From contig OX344765.1 in NCBI GenBank assembly GCA_947034895.1, positions 33,609,001-33,673,000 on the forward strand: a stretch of 64,000 nucleotides of DNA, written 5' to 3'. The notes below the pieces were generated by a model. The model had not been told where the DNA came from, did no database searches, and saw nothing but the letters and a program-made list of their open reading frames with translations. Numbering within the stretch: the stretch's first letter is position 1; each line of letters opens with the position of its first letter. The translations under genes were made by a program, and so were the position numbers. This document shows, in pieces, positions 44,490 through 57,346 of the stretch. The stretch comes from Rhytidiadelphus loreus (Eukaryota; Streptophyta; Bryopsida; Hypnales; Hylocomiaceae).

Positions 44490-45605
44490 AAAGAGTTGGA
44501 ATAGGAATGGGATTAGTTAATCAGGATGGCTCTATTTAGAGCACAATGGAATTGGTAGTTTTATAAGAGGGAATTATTTCACAGAGGATTTTCCAAATCA
44601 AACACTTGTTTGGGCGACATTTTGATATTATGGATATCTTTTCATACTTTGCATTGAATGGATTTTGGATTCAAGGTGTCTATTCTTATTTCAATGTCTC
44701 CAAAAAATTTGAAACCTCTTGCAAGTTTCTTCATGAGGGTGATTGCGAAAAAGACCAAATGATTTTAGTAGTGTTTTGCCACAACTGTGATTTTTTGCGC
44801 TTAGTGCTATGAAATGGAGCAATCTCAGCCATTGATTTGAAAAATCAACGACCAATAGTATTTTTGAGTACTTAATAATACTAAAATAGTACTATTTGAA
44901 AAAATGACAGATTGTCACAAAAAGTAGATAAAATTAAGTATAAATTAATAATAATTAGAAAATCATGAATAAATAAAAACTAAAAATTGGTCATTTGTAA
45001 AGACTTGATAGTGATTACATTTCACCAAAAACTAAAAGTTGAAACCATCATGAATGTTTGGAGCGCTGTGCGCAAGGGAACCCTATTCGCATGCATGTTG
45101 AGGACAAAGAATTGTGTTTTTTTGAATGCCCTTTGGTGGGCACATGCTCATCTAGTGTGGGAATAGCCTACAAAAAATTCAAGTGAACATCATAATTTTT
45201 GGATGCTCCACAGTACTAAAACCCCCTAAACCGCAAAGTGTGACAAATTAGCTAAATTGACATTTACTTATAAAATTATTTTTCAAAATTTATGAAAAAT
45301 AATGAATCTCATGATTTCTTAGTTAGCCATCTTCAATAAAAATTTCAAGCCCATCAACTTCATTTTCCGAAAGTTATGATTGATGGCAACTCAATCACTT
45401 CAATTGTGACTCCAAATAGGACCGGTCTTTCTTGCAATCACCCATGAGCATTCAACATTGAATGAGCAAAAATGCCCAAGATTCCAAAGATCACTTCATG
45501 ATTGCATTAAGGAGAATAATGATCCAAATTGAGAATGCCATGTGCAAGTAGATCTTTTACTATACATTAGTGATGAACAAACAATCACTTGATTCAAAGG
45601 CCGGT

Positions 45606-46545
45606 TTAACCCCTAAAGGACCAAGGCCTTTTTTCTACTAAAAAACATTCAAAACTCCCATTTCTATAGCAAAGAGTAAAAAATTTGGAAATTGTTTCTT
45701 CTTTGTACATCTAATTGTAGGATCTTACACCTAACTAATATGAAAATGTGTGGAAAAAATTTCAGAAATTTTGATAGCATAGATTGCAAGATATTGGCAT
45801 TTAAACTAAAAAAATCAAGTTTTTCAGCACATTGCCTGGGATTAGATTATCTTACTTTGAACCTTCTTAAATTAAATTTTTACACTATAGAGCTTTGATC
45901 TTTAAATCTTGGTTGTGGGGAATTGAGTTTAGAGTCTAGGAGGGAAAAAAACTCGAAAAAACTTGATTTTTATTCTTAAAAAAATCATTAAGTAGAAGTA
46001 GGTAACTATGAGATAGAAGGAAAATCTAAATTATTAATATCTCTAAAATGGAATTAAGAAAACACTAATCCTAATGGTGAGATTGTTCTAGGAAGCAGAT
46101 TAAACCATGTGGATTGTGGAACTTTTTTTTTTGAAAAATTGTAGAAATTGCATTTAGAAATAAGTCCTACAAGTTATTTTTTCAAGAAAATGCTCTAATT
46201 GCCTCCAAAACAAGATTGTCCATAACATTCTCATAACAAATCCAAATGGAATGAATAAAAGCTTTCTATGTAGATGAAAACATAATATATGATGAAAAAT
46301 TCAACAATTCAAATTCAAATTCAAATTCTTTTTTGCCTCCCCTCTTCTCTCCTCTTTTGACCTTATTGGGGCATAACTTTTGTTCCCGGGAACCAATTGA
46401 GAAAAAAATAATATTCCCATGCACCTAATGAGTTTTTCTATCTTCAATAAAAGTTTCAAAAAATCTAGAAAAAAAATTCAACCCATAGATACGTGCCCCA
46501 AATCCCATTTGTCCCACAAAGGAACAATGATCCTTTAGGGGTTAA
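45606..46545. mobile_element. mirror copy of the 0.94-kb TTAACCCC element
   Basis: Same termini as 34902-35843, inverted with the arm. Differs from it by few bases. No coding capacity. Confidence 0.7.
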
Positions 46546-47735
46546 GTGTCAATAATGATTTGCAATCAATTCTATGATTCTGAAATAAGTTGTTAATTGC
46601 AATTGGTTTGTACAGGTCTGTACTTTAGAACTTCAAGAATTGAAATAGCACACTAAGGACTGGTAAGTGAATCCATTGCAAGCCAAATGGGAGCAAGACC
46701 ATTGCAAACAAAGTTATAGTAGTGGAGTACATTTTTAAAACTTGAATGTATACCACTAATATAATCTTGCCTGCAATGGGCTCACTTACCTTACTATGGA
46801 ATAATTTTTCATGAAGTGAGCTGACTTATTGGACAGGAATGTGGAACTTCCAAGAATTCATTGGGAGCCAGTTCCTCATTGCTTGGAAAGGCTTCCAGAC
46901 CATAATGACCTTGACATCATTCAATCCTCCAAGGCTGATTATTTATTGAAGAAGAAAATGTGGATGAAAACCAAACAATATTTTAAAATTGAGATTCTAA
47001 CACATGGTGCATACAATTGAATGAATTTGTTGAGTTCCCATAGAGTAATTAAAAACTTCAAATTAGAATCAAAATGGATATTTTGGAAGTTACAATCAAG
47101 TTGGATCAAGGCAAATCCAATTTTGGGTTGTAGTGGGGCTCAAGCTTTTTGATGTAGGGATGAATGTTGGTCATATAACCTTGAAACAACGGACTGGTTA
47201 CCTTGAAATCATCCTTTTGGGTACTATTTGAGTTATTTGCTCAAATATGTCCAAAAGAACTCATAGGATGTTGAACTATTATGCAAGACCTCCCCTTTTC
47301 ACCCAAAATTCCAAGAATGAACATCTACTCCTCTGTATTAAGAAGGAGGATTCTCTGTCATCATCCACATTTGGCCCCAGCGTCCTTATAGGGTTCAGGC
47401 TGTATATTGGGCCACAACTGGCGGCTCCAGTTCCAGTTGAATCCAAACTGCTCCCATTCCATTAAAGTTGTGGCTTGTAAGCTTCCACCAGGTGCTAATT
47501 TCTTCATGGAACTTCACATGCCGAACTTCTTCTGTACTTTTGGAACTCGAAGCATTGAGGTACTAATTAACTTACGCAGTTTCACGAAGGGAGCTAAGTT
47601 AATATAACTTCACTTAATGGACTGTGGTTGCAGGCTGAATGTGGAACTTCCAAGAAATCATTCATTGGGAGCACCTGAGTTAACTCATTCAGTCCTTACA
47701 AAGGCTCCAAGACTAACATCCACCCTTTCAGTGGC

Positions 47736-47955
47736 CAGGGTGAACTGACCTCCTCGCTCGGCCCTGCGGGCAAACCCTGGAATTATTTATATTCCACACA
47801 TTAATTTTTTTGCAAAACTTTAATTCATTTTTGCAACCAGAGACCCCAAATTAGTTCGCAGTGGTTAAGAATATACCCTAGAACGGCCCAAAATAGGGGG
47901 GCTTTTTTTTACATGCACCCCCAGTAAGGCCGAGCGAGGGGGTCAATCCACCCTG
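47736..47955. mobile_element. mirror copy of the CAGGGTG MITE
   Basis: Inverted match of 33495-33712 with several differences (a longer run of T/A and GTTCTAGG for GTTGTAGG), a higher divergence than seen in the outer arm. Confidence 0.75.
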
Positions 47956-48653
47956 ATCCTTTCAGTTGGGGCAGTGCAATCCTCCAACTGAAGGGTGATT
48001 CCTGGCTCCAGTGTCCATGCACAGGTCCTCGCTCGTGAACCACAAGTAACGTACGGCTCTAGTTACACTTGACTCCAAACTGCTCCCATTCCAGGATCGG
48101 ACTTGGACTAAGCTTTCCCAAACTGCCAATTTCTTCATCAGTGGAACTTCGCAGAACAAATAAGATGACCAATCGTGCATAGTACGTTGCATACATTGCC
48201 CGACACACAACCATGAGCTGTGTAGTCGAGCATTTTCCAGTGATGTAATTGAGAAGCGCTGTGAACCTCACTGGTCAGTCGACAAGAATGGATTGTAATG
48301 GAAAGAATATTATTATATATAATTATGTTGCAAGAGCTAGACGTGAATCCCAAAGCGGCAGCATGAAATCTATCTGCTCAGCAGACACGGAACTCGGACT
48401 GCAGCTCATCCCATCGAGCACACTCCAAAATGGACCATGCCCAGGATGCTCCAGCAACTTGAGTCACAGGACCAAAAGATCCACAACCAGCTCCCAATCC
48501 AACCAAAGTAATAATCTAGCTAGCTACTCGTTCCATGAATACAAGCCTTCCAAGGGGAACTAAAAGCCACCATACTACCGGCGTATTTGAACCCAATATG
48601 AATTGAAATGAATGAGGGGTCCTCGTTCAGTTTGATCAACGGGATCCTACTTG
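47956..48653 (-). other. 3' flank of germin-like copy D
   Basis: Mirror of 32797-33494. Several substitutions and small indels relative to that segment, for example around 48300-48370. The 70-codon frame of the flank is open here too (48059-48271). Confidence 0.5.
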
Positions 48654-49343
48654 TTACACTTTCATGCGGAACTCCTTCTGGATCATGTCCACGGTCTCCT
48701 CGCTGATGCGGAAGCCCAGCTCCAACACCTCGTCCTTGATGTCGGGCTTGAACAAGGCCAGAGCCACTTGCTGCACCCCCGGGTTTTGGCTCGACAAGGC
48801 GGAGAAGGCCAACGCCGGACCCTTGCCCACGTTGAGCTGGAAGTGCACCAAGGCTTTGGGGAACACAAAGAGCTCGCCGGCCTGGATGGTGGTGGCAAAC
48901 AACCTGGGCGTGGTGGTGTTGGTGTCCACGAAGCCCACGTAGAGCTCGCCCTTGGCCAAGAACAAGAGCTCCGTGGCGCGCGGGTGCGTGTGAGGGGGGT
49001 TGATGCCGCCCTTGGCAAAGTCAATGCGGGCCGCAGAGATGCCCAAGGTGTTCAATCCCGCAAACTGCGCCACGGCGGCGGAGGTCACGTTGGAATAGTT
49101 GGGCTTGCTGGTGGTGCCGGCCTTGCACAAGGCCTTGGACACGAAGTCGGACACATGCACTTGGTGGGCGGGCTTGCAAGGGAAGCCATTGATGGTGGTG
49201 AGTTTGGTGGAGTTGTCTGCGACGCAGAAGTCTTGGAGGGGATCGGCGTCGGCCGCACTGGCCAGCATGGGCATGAGCATGGCCATGCTTGCCAACACCG
49301 CCACGGTCACCCACACGCTGCTGCTGCCGCTGCGGTTCTTCAT
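48654..49343 (-). CDS. germin-like protein, copy D
   Basis: Minus-strand gene of 229 codons, start 49343; the protein is the same as copies B and C, with all four metal ligands, two cysteines and the signal peptide. It is the mirror partner of copy B. Its leader lacks the ACATCG repeat that copies B and C have just before GAGGCATC, giving the 6-base shift in arm alignment. Antisense to it there is a long open frame, which is a codon-bias by-product. Confidence 0.93.
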   Translation of the reverse strand: MKNRSGSSSVWVTVAVLASMAMLMPMLASAADADPLQDFCVADNSTKLTTINGFPCKPAHQVHVSDFVSKALCKAGTTSKPNYSNVTSAAVAQFAGLNTLGISAARIDFAKGGINPPHTHPRATELLFLAKGELYVGFVDTNTTTPRLFATTIQAGELFVFPKALVHFQLNVGKGPALAFSALSSQNPGVQQVALALFKPDIKDEVLELGFRISEETVDMIQKEFRMKV

Positions 49344-49513
49344 GATGCCTCGATGGAGTTCACAGACGGACCGACTTGGATATATTGCACTTGGAATGGA
49401 GGGCACTGTGTGTGTTTGTGAGAGAAAGAGAGCGAGAAAGGGGGTTGAATTGCAAAGGAAGAATTGGCTGGCTGTTGTGAGTTACACTGGTACGTTGCCT
49501 TCAGTTCCAAGCC

Positions 49514-49519
49514 TTTATA
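49514..49519 (-). promoter_or_regulatory. TATA box of germin-like copy D
   Basis: TTTATA on the plus strand (TATAAA on the minus strand) followed by GGCTTGGAACTG, about 172 bases upstream of the start at 49343. Confidence 0.65.
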
Positions 49520-49863
49520 CTGTTAGTATGTGTTCCTCCTGAACTTCAGTTGATCAAGGGAGATTGTACTGGGGTTGGGTGGCAGTGGGATTCAAAGCCT
49601 GTTTCCATTGGGACGCGTCCCAGGAGACCTGGAGCGTCAGTCTCTCTAGAAGCTGAGGACTCTGAGGTGGCTGCAAATGAAGCGGCGCACGCCCAAGGGG
49701 TTTGCAATTGATGAACCTCCAACTCGGGTTCGGACCACAGGAAGTTCGTTAACCAAGCCTGAGCATGTTTTTGCGTGGGCGGACGGAGTTGTGAAGCTGT
49801 TGGGGAATGGCTTCTTGAGTTCAGCTTGGGGCCGTGCTCTTTGGGACATACCATATTTTAACA

Positions 49864-52800
49864 TTCTTTTGGCTACTGTGTGGCAGGATCATGTGTGGCA
49901 GGACCAGGTCAATCATGTTTCCCTTTTTGTGGTTTCTGTTGGCATTGTGTAGTGTGACAGACATAACTGGAATTGCATTATTTATTCAAGTTAGGACTGG
50001 AGATGCTTGTTGCAAGTGTGGTGAGATGGACTTAATATGGTGAAAATAATTGTCACGGACCCACTTTGAATGTCGGGATGCGCACATGTGTTTTAGTTTC
50101 TCTGATCCACGCTGCAGAACTGGAGAACTCGGAGGACCAGGCAAGGGAACGAGCCTAAGTTAATGGAAATGTCTTTGGTTTGACGCAAATTCCTTGTAAT
50201 TGTGCTTTTCTGGCTTTTCAATCTTCCATGCAAGATTCATGAGCATGCTCTCCGCATTCAGAACCAGAAATTAGTCAACATCTGAGTTGAAAAGAATGAG
50301 AGAATGAAAAAAATAAACCCATTCTCCTCAGTCCTCAGTGGAAAAGAATGAAAAAATAGAGCCATTCTCCTCAGTCCCCAGCAGCTTAAGCTTTGGCTCA
50401 CTTGTCTGGTCCAGAATGATGGCCTCTGATGATTGTTGATATAACTGGCAGAGGAGAAGATTAACGCTTCAATTCTGGGGACCGAGGCCAATTGTGGTCA
50501 CGTGGTGGAAATCTTTTTGTGTATTTGACATCGAGGGTGCATGAAGTTTGGTACAGTCATGGTAGTGACCAAAGTTTCCCCGGATGCTAATTTGTATGTA
50601 ATCAGACACATGGCATGCCGCATGCCCAATTGGGTAGTTGCATCTTCTACAAGTTGACCTTCTAAAAGTTTTGTTAAACTAGAGTATGATGATGTATCCT
50701 ATTTGTATGGAGCCATATTTGAGCATGATTCAGGTTAGATATGAGAATGATTTCCAAGTTAAGCTTGCTATTGTTTCAATTGTCAATCCAATGGTGTATG
50801 TCACTCTTTGGTATTTTTATACTTCACTGTACTCTAGAAGTGAAATAAGGTGCTATATAGATGGTTCCCTACAACCTTTAAGGATTTAGTTAATTATACC
50901 CCTAAAATCAATGATTCCTCTTGATTGCGGTGTGCTACTTTTGGATGAAAATTTAGCATGCATGATATCTAAATTGGTGGTATTAGCGAGGATATTAGGA
51001 GGTCAACTTTGACACTAGAAAATAAAATTAAACATGGGATCCTTCTAATGACAATAAGGTGGAGTTGGCACCTATTTTAGATGATTGATGGACTTTATTT
51101 ATAATAGCATAGAGGTGGTGGCTTTTTAAGTGGACATTTTTAATCAAACTCTTTCAATTTAAACTTTTACTTGGGTGACATTTTAATGCTCTAAATATCT
51201 TTTCTATTGTGCATCAATTGGATTTGGGATTTACTTAGGTTGTTCTTATAGCCTCTTACAACCTTCACCTTGGAAGAGTTGTCACTAATTCATTGTCTAC
51301 AAAATATATGTTACCACTAGCATTTGGCTTCATAAGCATTTGGTAATGTTCAAAATATATTCATAATTTTCTATTACAAGTCCATGGTACCACAAACTAC
51401 ATAGCTTATAGGATTGGTTTCAAGTATTGTCAATTGAAGGACATGTTGCAAATTTATGAATGGGCAATTTCGTTAAAATGGTGGTATTCCATGTGCCATT
51501 TTCAAATCGCCCAGTCTGAATTGTAAAAGTAACATCTAGTACACATGTAGATTTTAGAAATCTTTGATTTCTATAGATTTCAGAGATCTAAGACATATAT
51601 AGATTTCATATTTCATATTTCAGAGTTTAGATTTTTAAAGTGACATCTAGATGTGAGTAGATTTCAAAAATCTAGAAAAGGTATAGATTTCAAACTTCTA
51701 GGACAGTTGTACATTTTAGACCACCCGATCTGAACTGTGAAAACTGCCAAAATAGCGGAATGGCGCCATTTTAACGAAATTCTCTATATGAGCAAATGTT
51801 GTTTTGCAATGCAATATTAGTTGCAAATAAACTTTGCTAAGAGGAATATCAATTTGAAAATATGGGGATGAAGAGTTTGAAAATTCTTATGAATGCACCT
51901 AATTGTTCTTGCCAAAAATGTAAAGCCCTAGATCACTAAAGCCTAGGGTGGATTATGGATTCAATTATTTCCAATACTTTGAAAAAAGTACATTACATGT
52001 TTTTTCAAGCCTCTAAAAGACTATAGTTTTGGGCTAGTTCCGCGTTTTTCATAGGCTTTCGTGGACAAAATTACTTTGAGATCATTTTTCAAGGAAAGAT
52101 AAATGAATGTGGATCCTAACACAAGTGGTTTTGTATTTTTCCAAGCATTTTTGAATTACTTATAAATTTTTAAAGATTTGGGGCATAAGCACTTACTTGT
52201 GACCATAGGTCTCCCCAAATCAATCCACTTGCAACTTGTAAAGAGAAGTGCGGAAATCAAAGACAATGATTGGCTTTTGCAAAAGAAAAACACATTTTTT
52301 TCTCAATTCATTCAATTTGCTGAAGTGGTCCATTTAAGGATCACCTCACCTCCATTCTCTAGCTAAAAGTAGCCAGGGGTGATTTGAAGAAGAAGGGCAC
52401 TTTACGAGCACACTACCATTAGTTGGACGTTGAACCTTGTAAGGATGCTAGGTCCAAAAAGTGGCCAATGGATGATAGAGAATCTATCTCTTAAAATAGA
52501 ATACCAAATGTTCATTTTTGCAAGTTCGTGCAAAAAAGTGGAGGTCTTGCACATGAGTTTGACCTCCAATGAGTTCTTGTGGTTATTTTTAAGCAAATGA
52601 TTCACACAGTAATCAAAAGATTGATTTCCACGATGACTAGTTTGTCATTTCATGGTTAAGCCATATTTGTCCTTGCATCAAAAAAGTACAACCAAAAACT
52701 AGATACCCCTTGGTCAAACTTGATCATGACTTTTATAGTATCCATTTTTGGTGTTGAATTAAATTAAGATTTTATTTTTACTTTAATTTGGATTTTAAAA

Positions 52801-55311
52801 TTACTTCATGCATTCAATGAATTCTTACACTTGTATATTCATTAATGAAAATCCAAATCTTACAATGCCATCTGGTTTTCATCCATATTTTTTGCTTCAA
52901 TTATCAATCTTAGAAGATTGAATTGCCTTTGGTTTTAGAATTAGCTCTCTTCATGAAAATCATTCCATGTTTTTCAATCACTAGGGAGGGTTGTTTGAAC
53001 TGAAGCTGGTTTCCCATATTGAGAACCAAGTGAACAACTGCTATTCAGAATTAAAATCATTTAATTTAATATTTAATATTTAATATTTTTATTTAGAAAA
53101 AACATTATTATTATTAAAATTTTCAAAAATCCATAAAAAAAATTTATTATTATTTTCTTACATAGTAGTCTCTTAGTCACGTCAACAAGTTGCTATGGCC
53201 AAGTTATCACAGTCTGGGAACTCGAAGAAGTCACAACCCTCCAAACTAGCTGAATTTCATCTAATGCCATAAGGTAGTATGCTTTAAAAGCACCCCTCTC
53301 CTTCAAACCACCCCTATTGTTAGCTCGAAAATAGAAATGAAGTGATCCTGAAATAGACCTCTTTAAAAATTGAATGAATTGAAGAAAAATTGTTTTCCTA
53401 TTGCAAGAGTTAATTATTGTCTTTGATTTCTACACATCTTCTGAAAAGTCGCAACTAGATGGATTTGAGAAGACCTATGGTCACAAATAGGTGCCCATGC
53501 CCCAAATCTTTAAGAATTTATGAGTTATTCAAAAATGTTTGGAAAAATACAAAACCACTTGTATTAGGTTCCACATCTATTTTTCTTTCTCAAAAAATTG
53601 ATCTCAAAATCTTTTTGTCCACAAAAACCTATGAAAAAGGTGGACAAGCCCTTCAATGGTCACTTTTAGAGCATACTACCTTAGTAGCGTGCCATGTGAA
53701 TTCTTCAAATTCCAAAGTATACACAACAAGCCAATTGAAAATAGTAACTTCTTTCAAAATCATAGAGTTGATTCAAAAACCCTTTGTTAACTTACAACAA
53801 AAGCATTCTTTCGGGATTTTGTATGGTACGGTGCTTTAGTTATTGTATGTTGCAATGCACTACTATATTCAATGTTTTACAAGATTTTCAAATTTTCAAA
53901 ACAGTACTACTAAATTGTGACCTTCTAGCTAGAAAAATATATATTTGTATTGATAGAGCATCATATCATATATTGGAAAAAGATTGGAAATTTGAAAAAA
54001 ATCTTTTAATAATTCTAATGAAGCATGTAGTAAAAGAGTAGTGCATTGCATTGTCACATACCCTTGAACATTGCACCCCAAATTTAGTTAATTAAATATT
54101 TATTTTTAAAGTTTGTGGATGGAAGTTTTAGCTCTAATTCTCTCTAATAGAGAAATATGACAAAATGAACATTCCGTTTATTTTGTTTTTATTTATGGAT
54201 GATTAAGCTTTCTTACACTAGTATTTGATGCTTGATTTATTGTTTCTCTATATACAAAACTTTTTGATGATTTTGATTTATGGATGTGGTTTTGAGTGAA
54301 ATTCTTTGTTGGGCTTTGTAATGAAAATACAATTATAGAATTAAAATTGGAGCTTTTTTATCCTCAAAGTCTTGTTATTATTTGGTCAATGTTATTATTT
54401 GGTCAAAATTCTATATCTTCAAGATAGTTTGTTTAAGAAAACTAACCCTTCATTTCCATTCCTTTCTTATATGTACACAAATATAAAAATGAGCTCTTTG
54501 AATGTTTTTTTGATTGCATCCTAAACATTGTTTTATTTGGATTAAAAATCAAAATTCAATTTGTTTGGACTAGAAGTGCACTTTGAGTTCAAAATGGTGC
54601 ACAAGATCTTCTCTAAGAACTAGTAGACCATTCCTTGCAACCACCCTTTACAATAAAATTAGAGTATTTCAAAACATTTTAGACATCCTTCCATGTAAAG
54701 AGAATCTTAGTTTGCTTTGATTCATAAGAAGTCTCTAAATGATACATAGGGAAGCCTTTATTTGATCAATATGACCATTGAAATATCTCTCATAAATCAT
54801 ATGAAGTTGGCATAAAATGTACTTTTTCTATTTCAAAATAAAGTTGAGGATTCTAAATAATGGCATTTGTGGGAATAACACCAATTTATTTTGAGACAAA
54901 AGGAATATGATGTTGATTGAACAAAAGATGGTCTCCAAATGACAAACTCAAGACTGTGCAAACAATTACAAATTGAAGCCCAAATTGGCCTTTTGGATCC
55001 TTTTCAAGTTAAGATTTCCATTCTTGACCCTTTTAGATGTGTCTACAATCAATCCCAATTTTACCAAAATGTTCAACATTTCCAAGTGAATTTAGCAAAT
55101 TTCTAGTTTATGCATGTAGACTTCAAATGATACTTTCCAAAAGCATCAAAACATTAGAGGAGATTTCAGCCCCCCGGAGGGCTGTAAGTTCCCAGACTGC
55201 GGGAACTGGTTTGAAGGGGGCCGCAGCAACTTGCAGATGTGGCATGGTGACTTCCACGTCAAAAAAATAATAATTTTTTTTTCTGTTTTTTTTTTGCATT
55301 TCAAGACTAAA
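49864..55311. other. mirror of the 26133-31580 transposon-rich region
   Basis: Same elements in reverse order: MITE 51466-51781, the long-inverted-repeat element about 52004-53674 with its nested MITE (about 52974-53254). No gene is supported. Confidence 0.55.
51466..51781. mobile_element. mirror copy of the AATTTCGTTAAAATGG MITE
   Basis: Exact terminal words at both ends, as in 29663-29978, carried within the inverted arm. Confidence 0.7.
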
Positions 55312-55881
55312 ATGCCCTATTTAACTACTTTTGGACTATTCAATGAATTCTGGACTTTGTCGAGGGAGACTTCATTGGGAGACCTCCCGTTGCTTAGGTT
55401 TTGGAGACCACAACGCTTATGAAAGTGGGAAAAAAAGAATGAAGTCCCCCCTGGGCATACCCTTGAAGAGGACAAAGAAACATAATAACTAAGACATTTC
55501 ACCTATTGAACATTTATTCGTACACATTGAGATGAATCATCGGGAGATTTGTCGATGTAGTGCATATCGAAGACATTGGGATCTTTAGTGTCACCAAAAA
55601 TCGATGAAAACGGTTATTATTCACTTACATTATTAGAAGAACTAAGTAAGCAATAGACTGTTAGTATTTCTTCACATAGTTACTTAGGATCTGGAAATCT
55701 CCCGATATAATCCCGCATTCATTCCTACGGTACAAGAGAACTGTTGGTACGGTCGAATGAAACTTGGAAGTAATTATTAAAAGGTTTAGGGTGGGTTCAC
55801 TCCATTTTATTTATATCGATAAAGAAGGTGACAAGAAATTGCCCACAAAAATAAATAAAGGCTGTTCCTACAATATCTATG

Positions 55882-56346
55882 CTAGTGAATAACTAGCTCC
55901 TTGTGTACATAACACGGAGCTTCTACTTTCAAAAGATCTATATTATCCCTCACGCGTATGGAGGGACCTATCAAATTAGTGTGTGGCCACTTCAAAGGAT
56001 CTAACTCAAGTAGTACAATAGTTTGATTCCAAAGAATGCTGCGCTCTCTAGGGCTACCTAAGATACGCTTCAGTAATCCAGCACGGTTTGGATAAGGATC
56101 ATTCTTGTTAGGGTTGCTCGAACCGGCGAAAAAGAGAAACCCCTTCAAAGTCTTTCGTGGGAGTAGACGCCGTACAAGCTCTCCCAAAGTGGACATATGC
56201 ATGGAGGAACACAACCCACAGTGAGTTTGTTCAACAAGCTGTCTAAGAAAGTGACAAAAACCAGAAGGAATGTCGACTATTTGAGGAAGATCCAAAACAC
56301 CTCCTTCAACGCATAAAGCACCTGTCAGGACAACGAGAACCGCCTT
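55882..56346 (-). CDS. small unknown protein, 3' exon, right-arm copy
   Basis: Mirror of 25098-25562 with the same protein sequence and acceptor. The absence of any change supports recent duplication. Function unknown; start codon in an unassigned upstream exon. Confidence 0.5.
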   Translation of the reverse strand, partial: KAVLVVLTGALCVEGGVLDLPQIVDIPSGFCHFLRQLVEQTHCGLCSSMHMSTLGELVRRLLPRKTLKGFLFFAGSSNPNKNDPYPNRAGLLKRILGSPRERSILWNQTIVLLELDPLKWPHTNLIGPSIRVRDNIDLLKVEAPCYVHKELVIH

Positions 56347-57346
56347 CTGCATCAAGAGAACAGTAAGGAAGTGAATTCATCAAACAAAGGACAACCCTGA
56401 ACAACAGGAGATATCCCGATGTTGTTTCAAAGGAAACTGATTTCACTAAGAACCTTAAAACAACCAAAGATCTCTCGATGAATGTAGGATGGACACTCAC
56501 TTCAGTGAGAACCAACAAACCTCAACAGATCTTGCGATAAGCTTTAAAAGGGCACTCTCTTTAGGCAGAAACTCTAAAGAACGGGAGATCTCCCGACCAC
56601 GTCAAAGTAGACACTAAACTTCAGGGAGAACCCTAAAAGAAGGGAAATCTCCCGATCTGGTTAAAATGGACAGTAAACTACACGGAGAAACTCCAAACAA
56701 CGGGAGATCTTATGATCACGTTGAAATGGAGACTTCAACAAAACGGGGAACCTCCACCAAACGGGAAATCTCTTTATACAGTAGAAAAAGTATCTAATAT
56801 TACTAGAAATTGGATATCAAAGAGATTGAAGGTAGCCTATGTATTTTCAAAGCCGTAAAGGAAAACAGTCCATACTCACCATTTCGGAATTGCAATATCT
56901 TGCAGCTGAAATACCAAGAACATGTACATTGTGGGCACTGTTTGCTACGTATATCTATATGTAAAACATATGGAATGAAGAGGTGATGAATGACTTACAC
57001 GTACGTGCGAAACCTCTGCATGGAAGCAGTAAGGAGCTAAAAGTATCCTAGGACCAGAACTCATACATTTTACAGAGGGTGTAAATGAGAAACCATAATT
57101 ACAGAAAATATGGATTTTGCATTTACAATGATTTACAGAGAGGTAGCAATTCACTAGTGATCCTAATTTTATAATGTTTTGACTATTAGACATTTACAAG
57201 TTCAAGAACATGTCTACTCAACAATTTACAAATGCATTTACAATTTAAATTACAATTTGTACTCTAATCTACATACAATGCCATTGAAGTGGAACACCGC
57301 ATCCAGTAAGGGGAGCTCTCCTGATAAAGCCCCATGCAAATAGGAA
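56347..57346 (-). other. palindrome-rich intron region, right-arm copy
   Basis: Mirror of 24098-25097, with degenerate CGGGAGATCTCCCG units at about 56395-56780. Confidence 0.45.
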
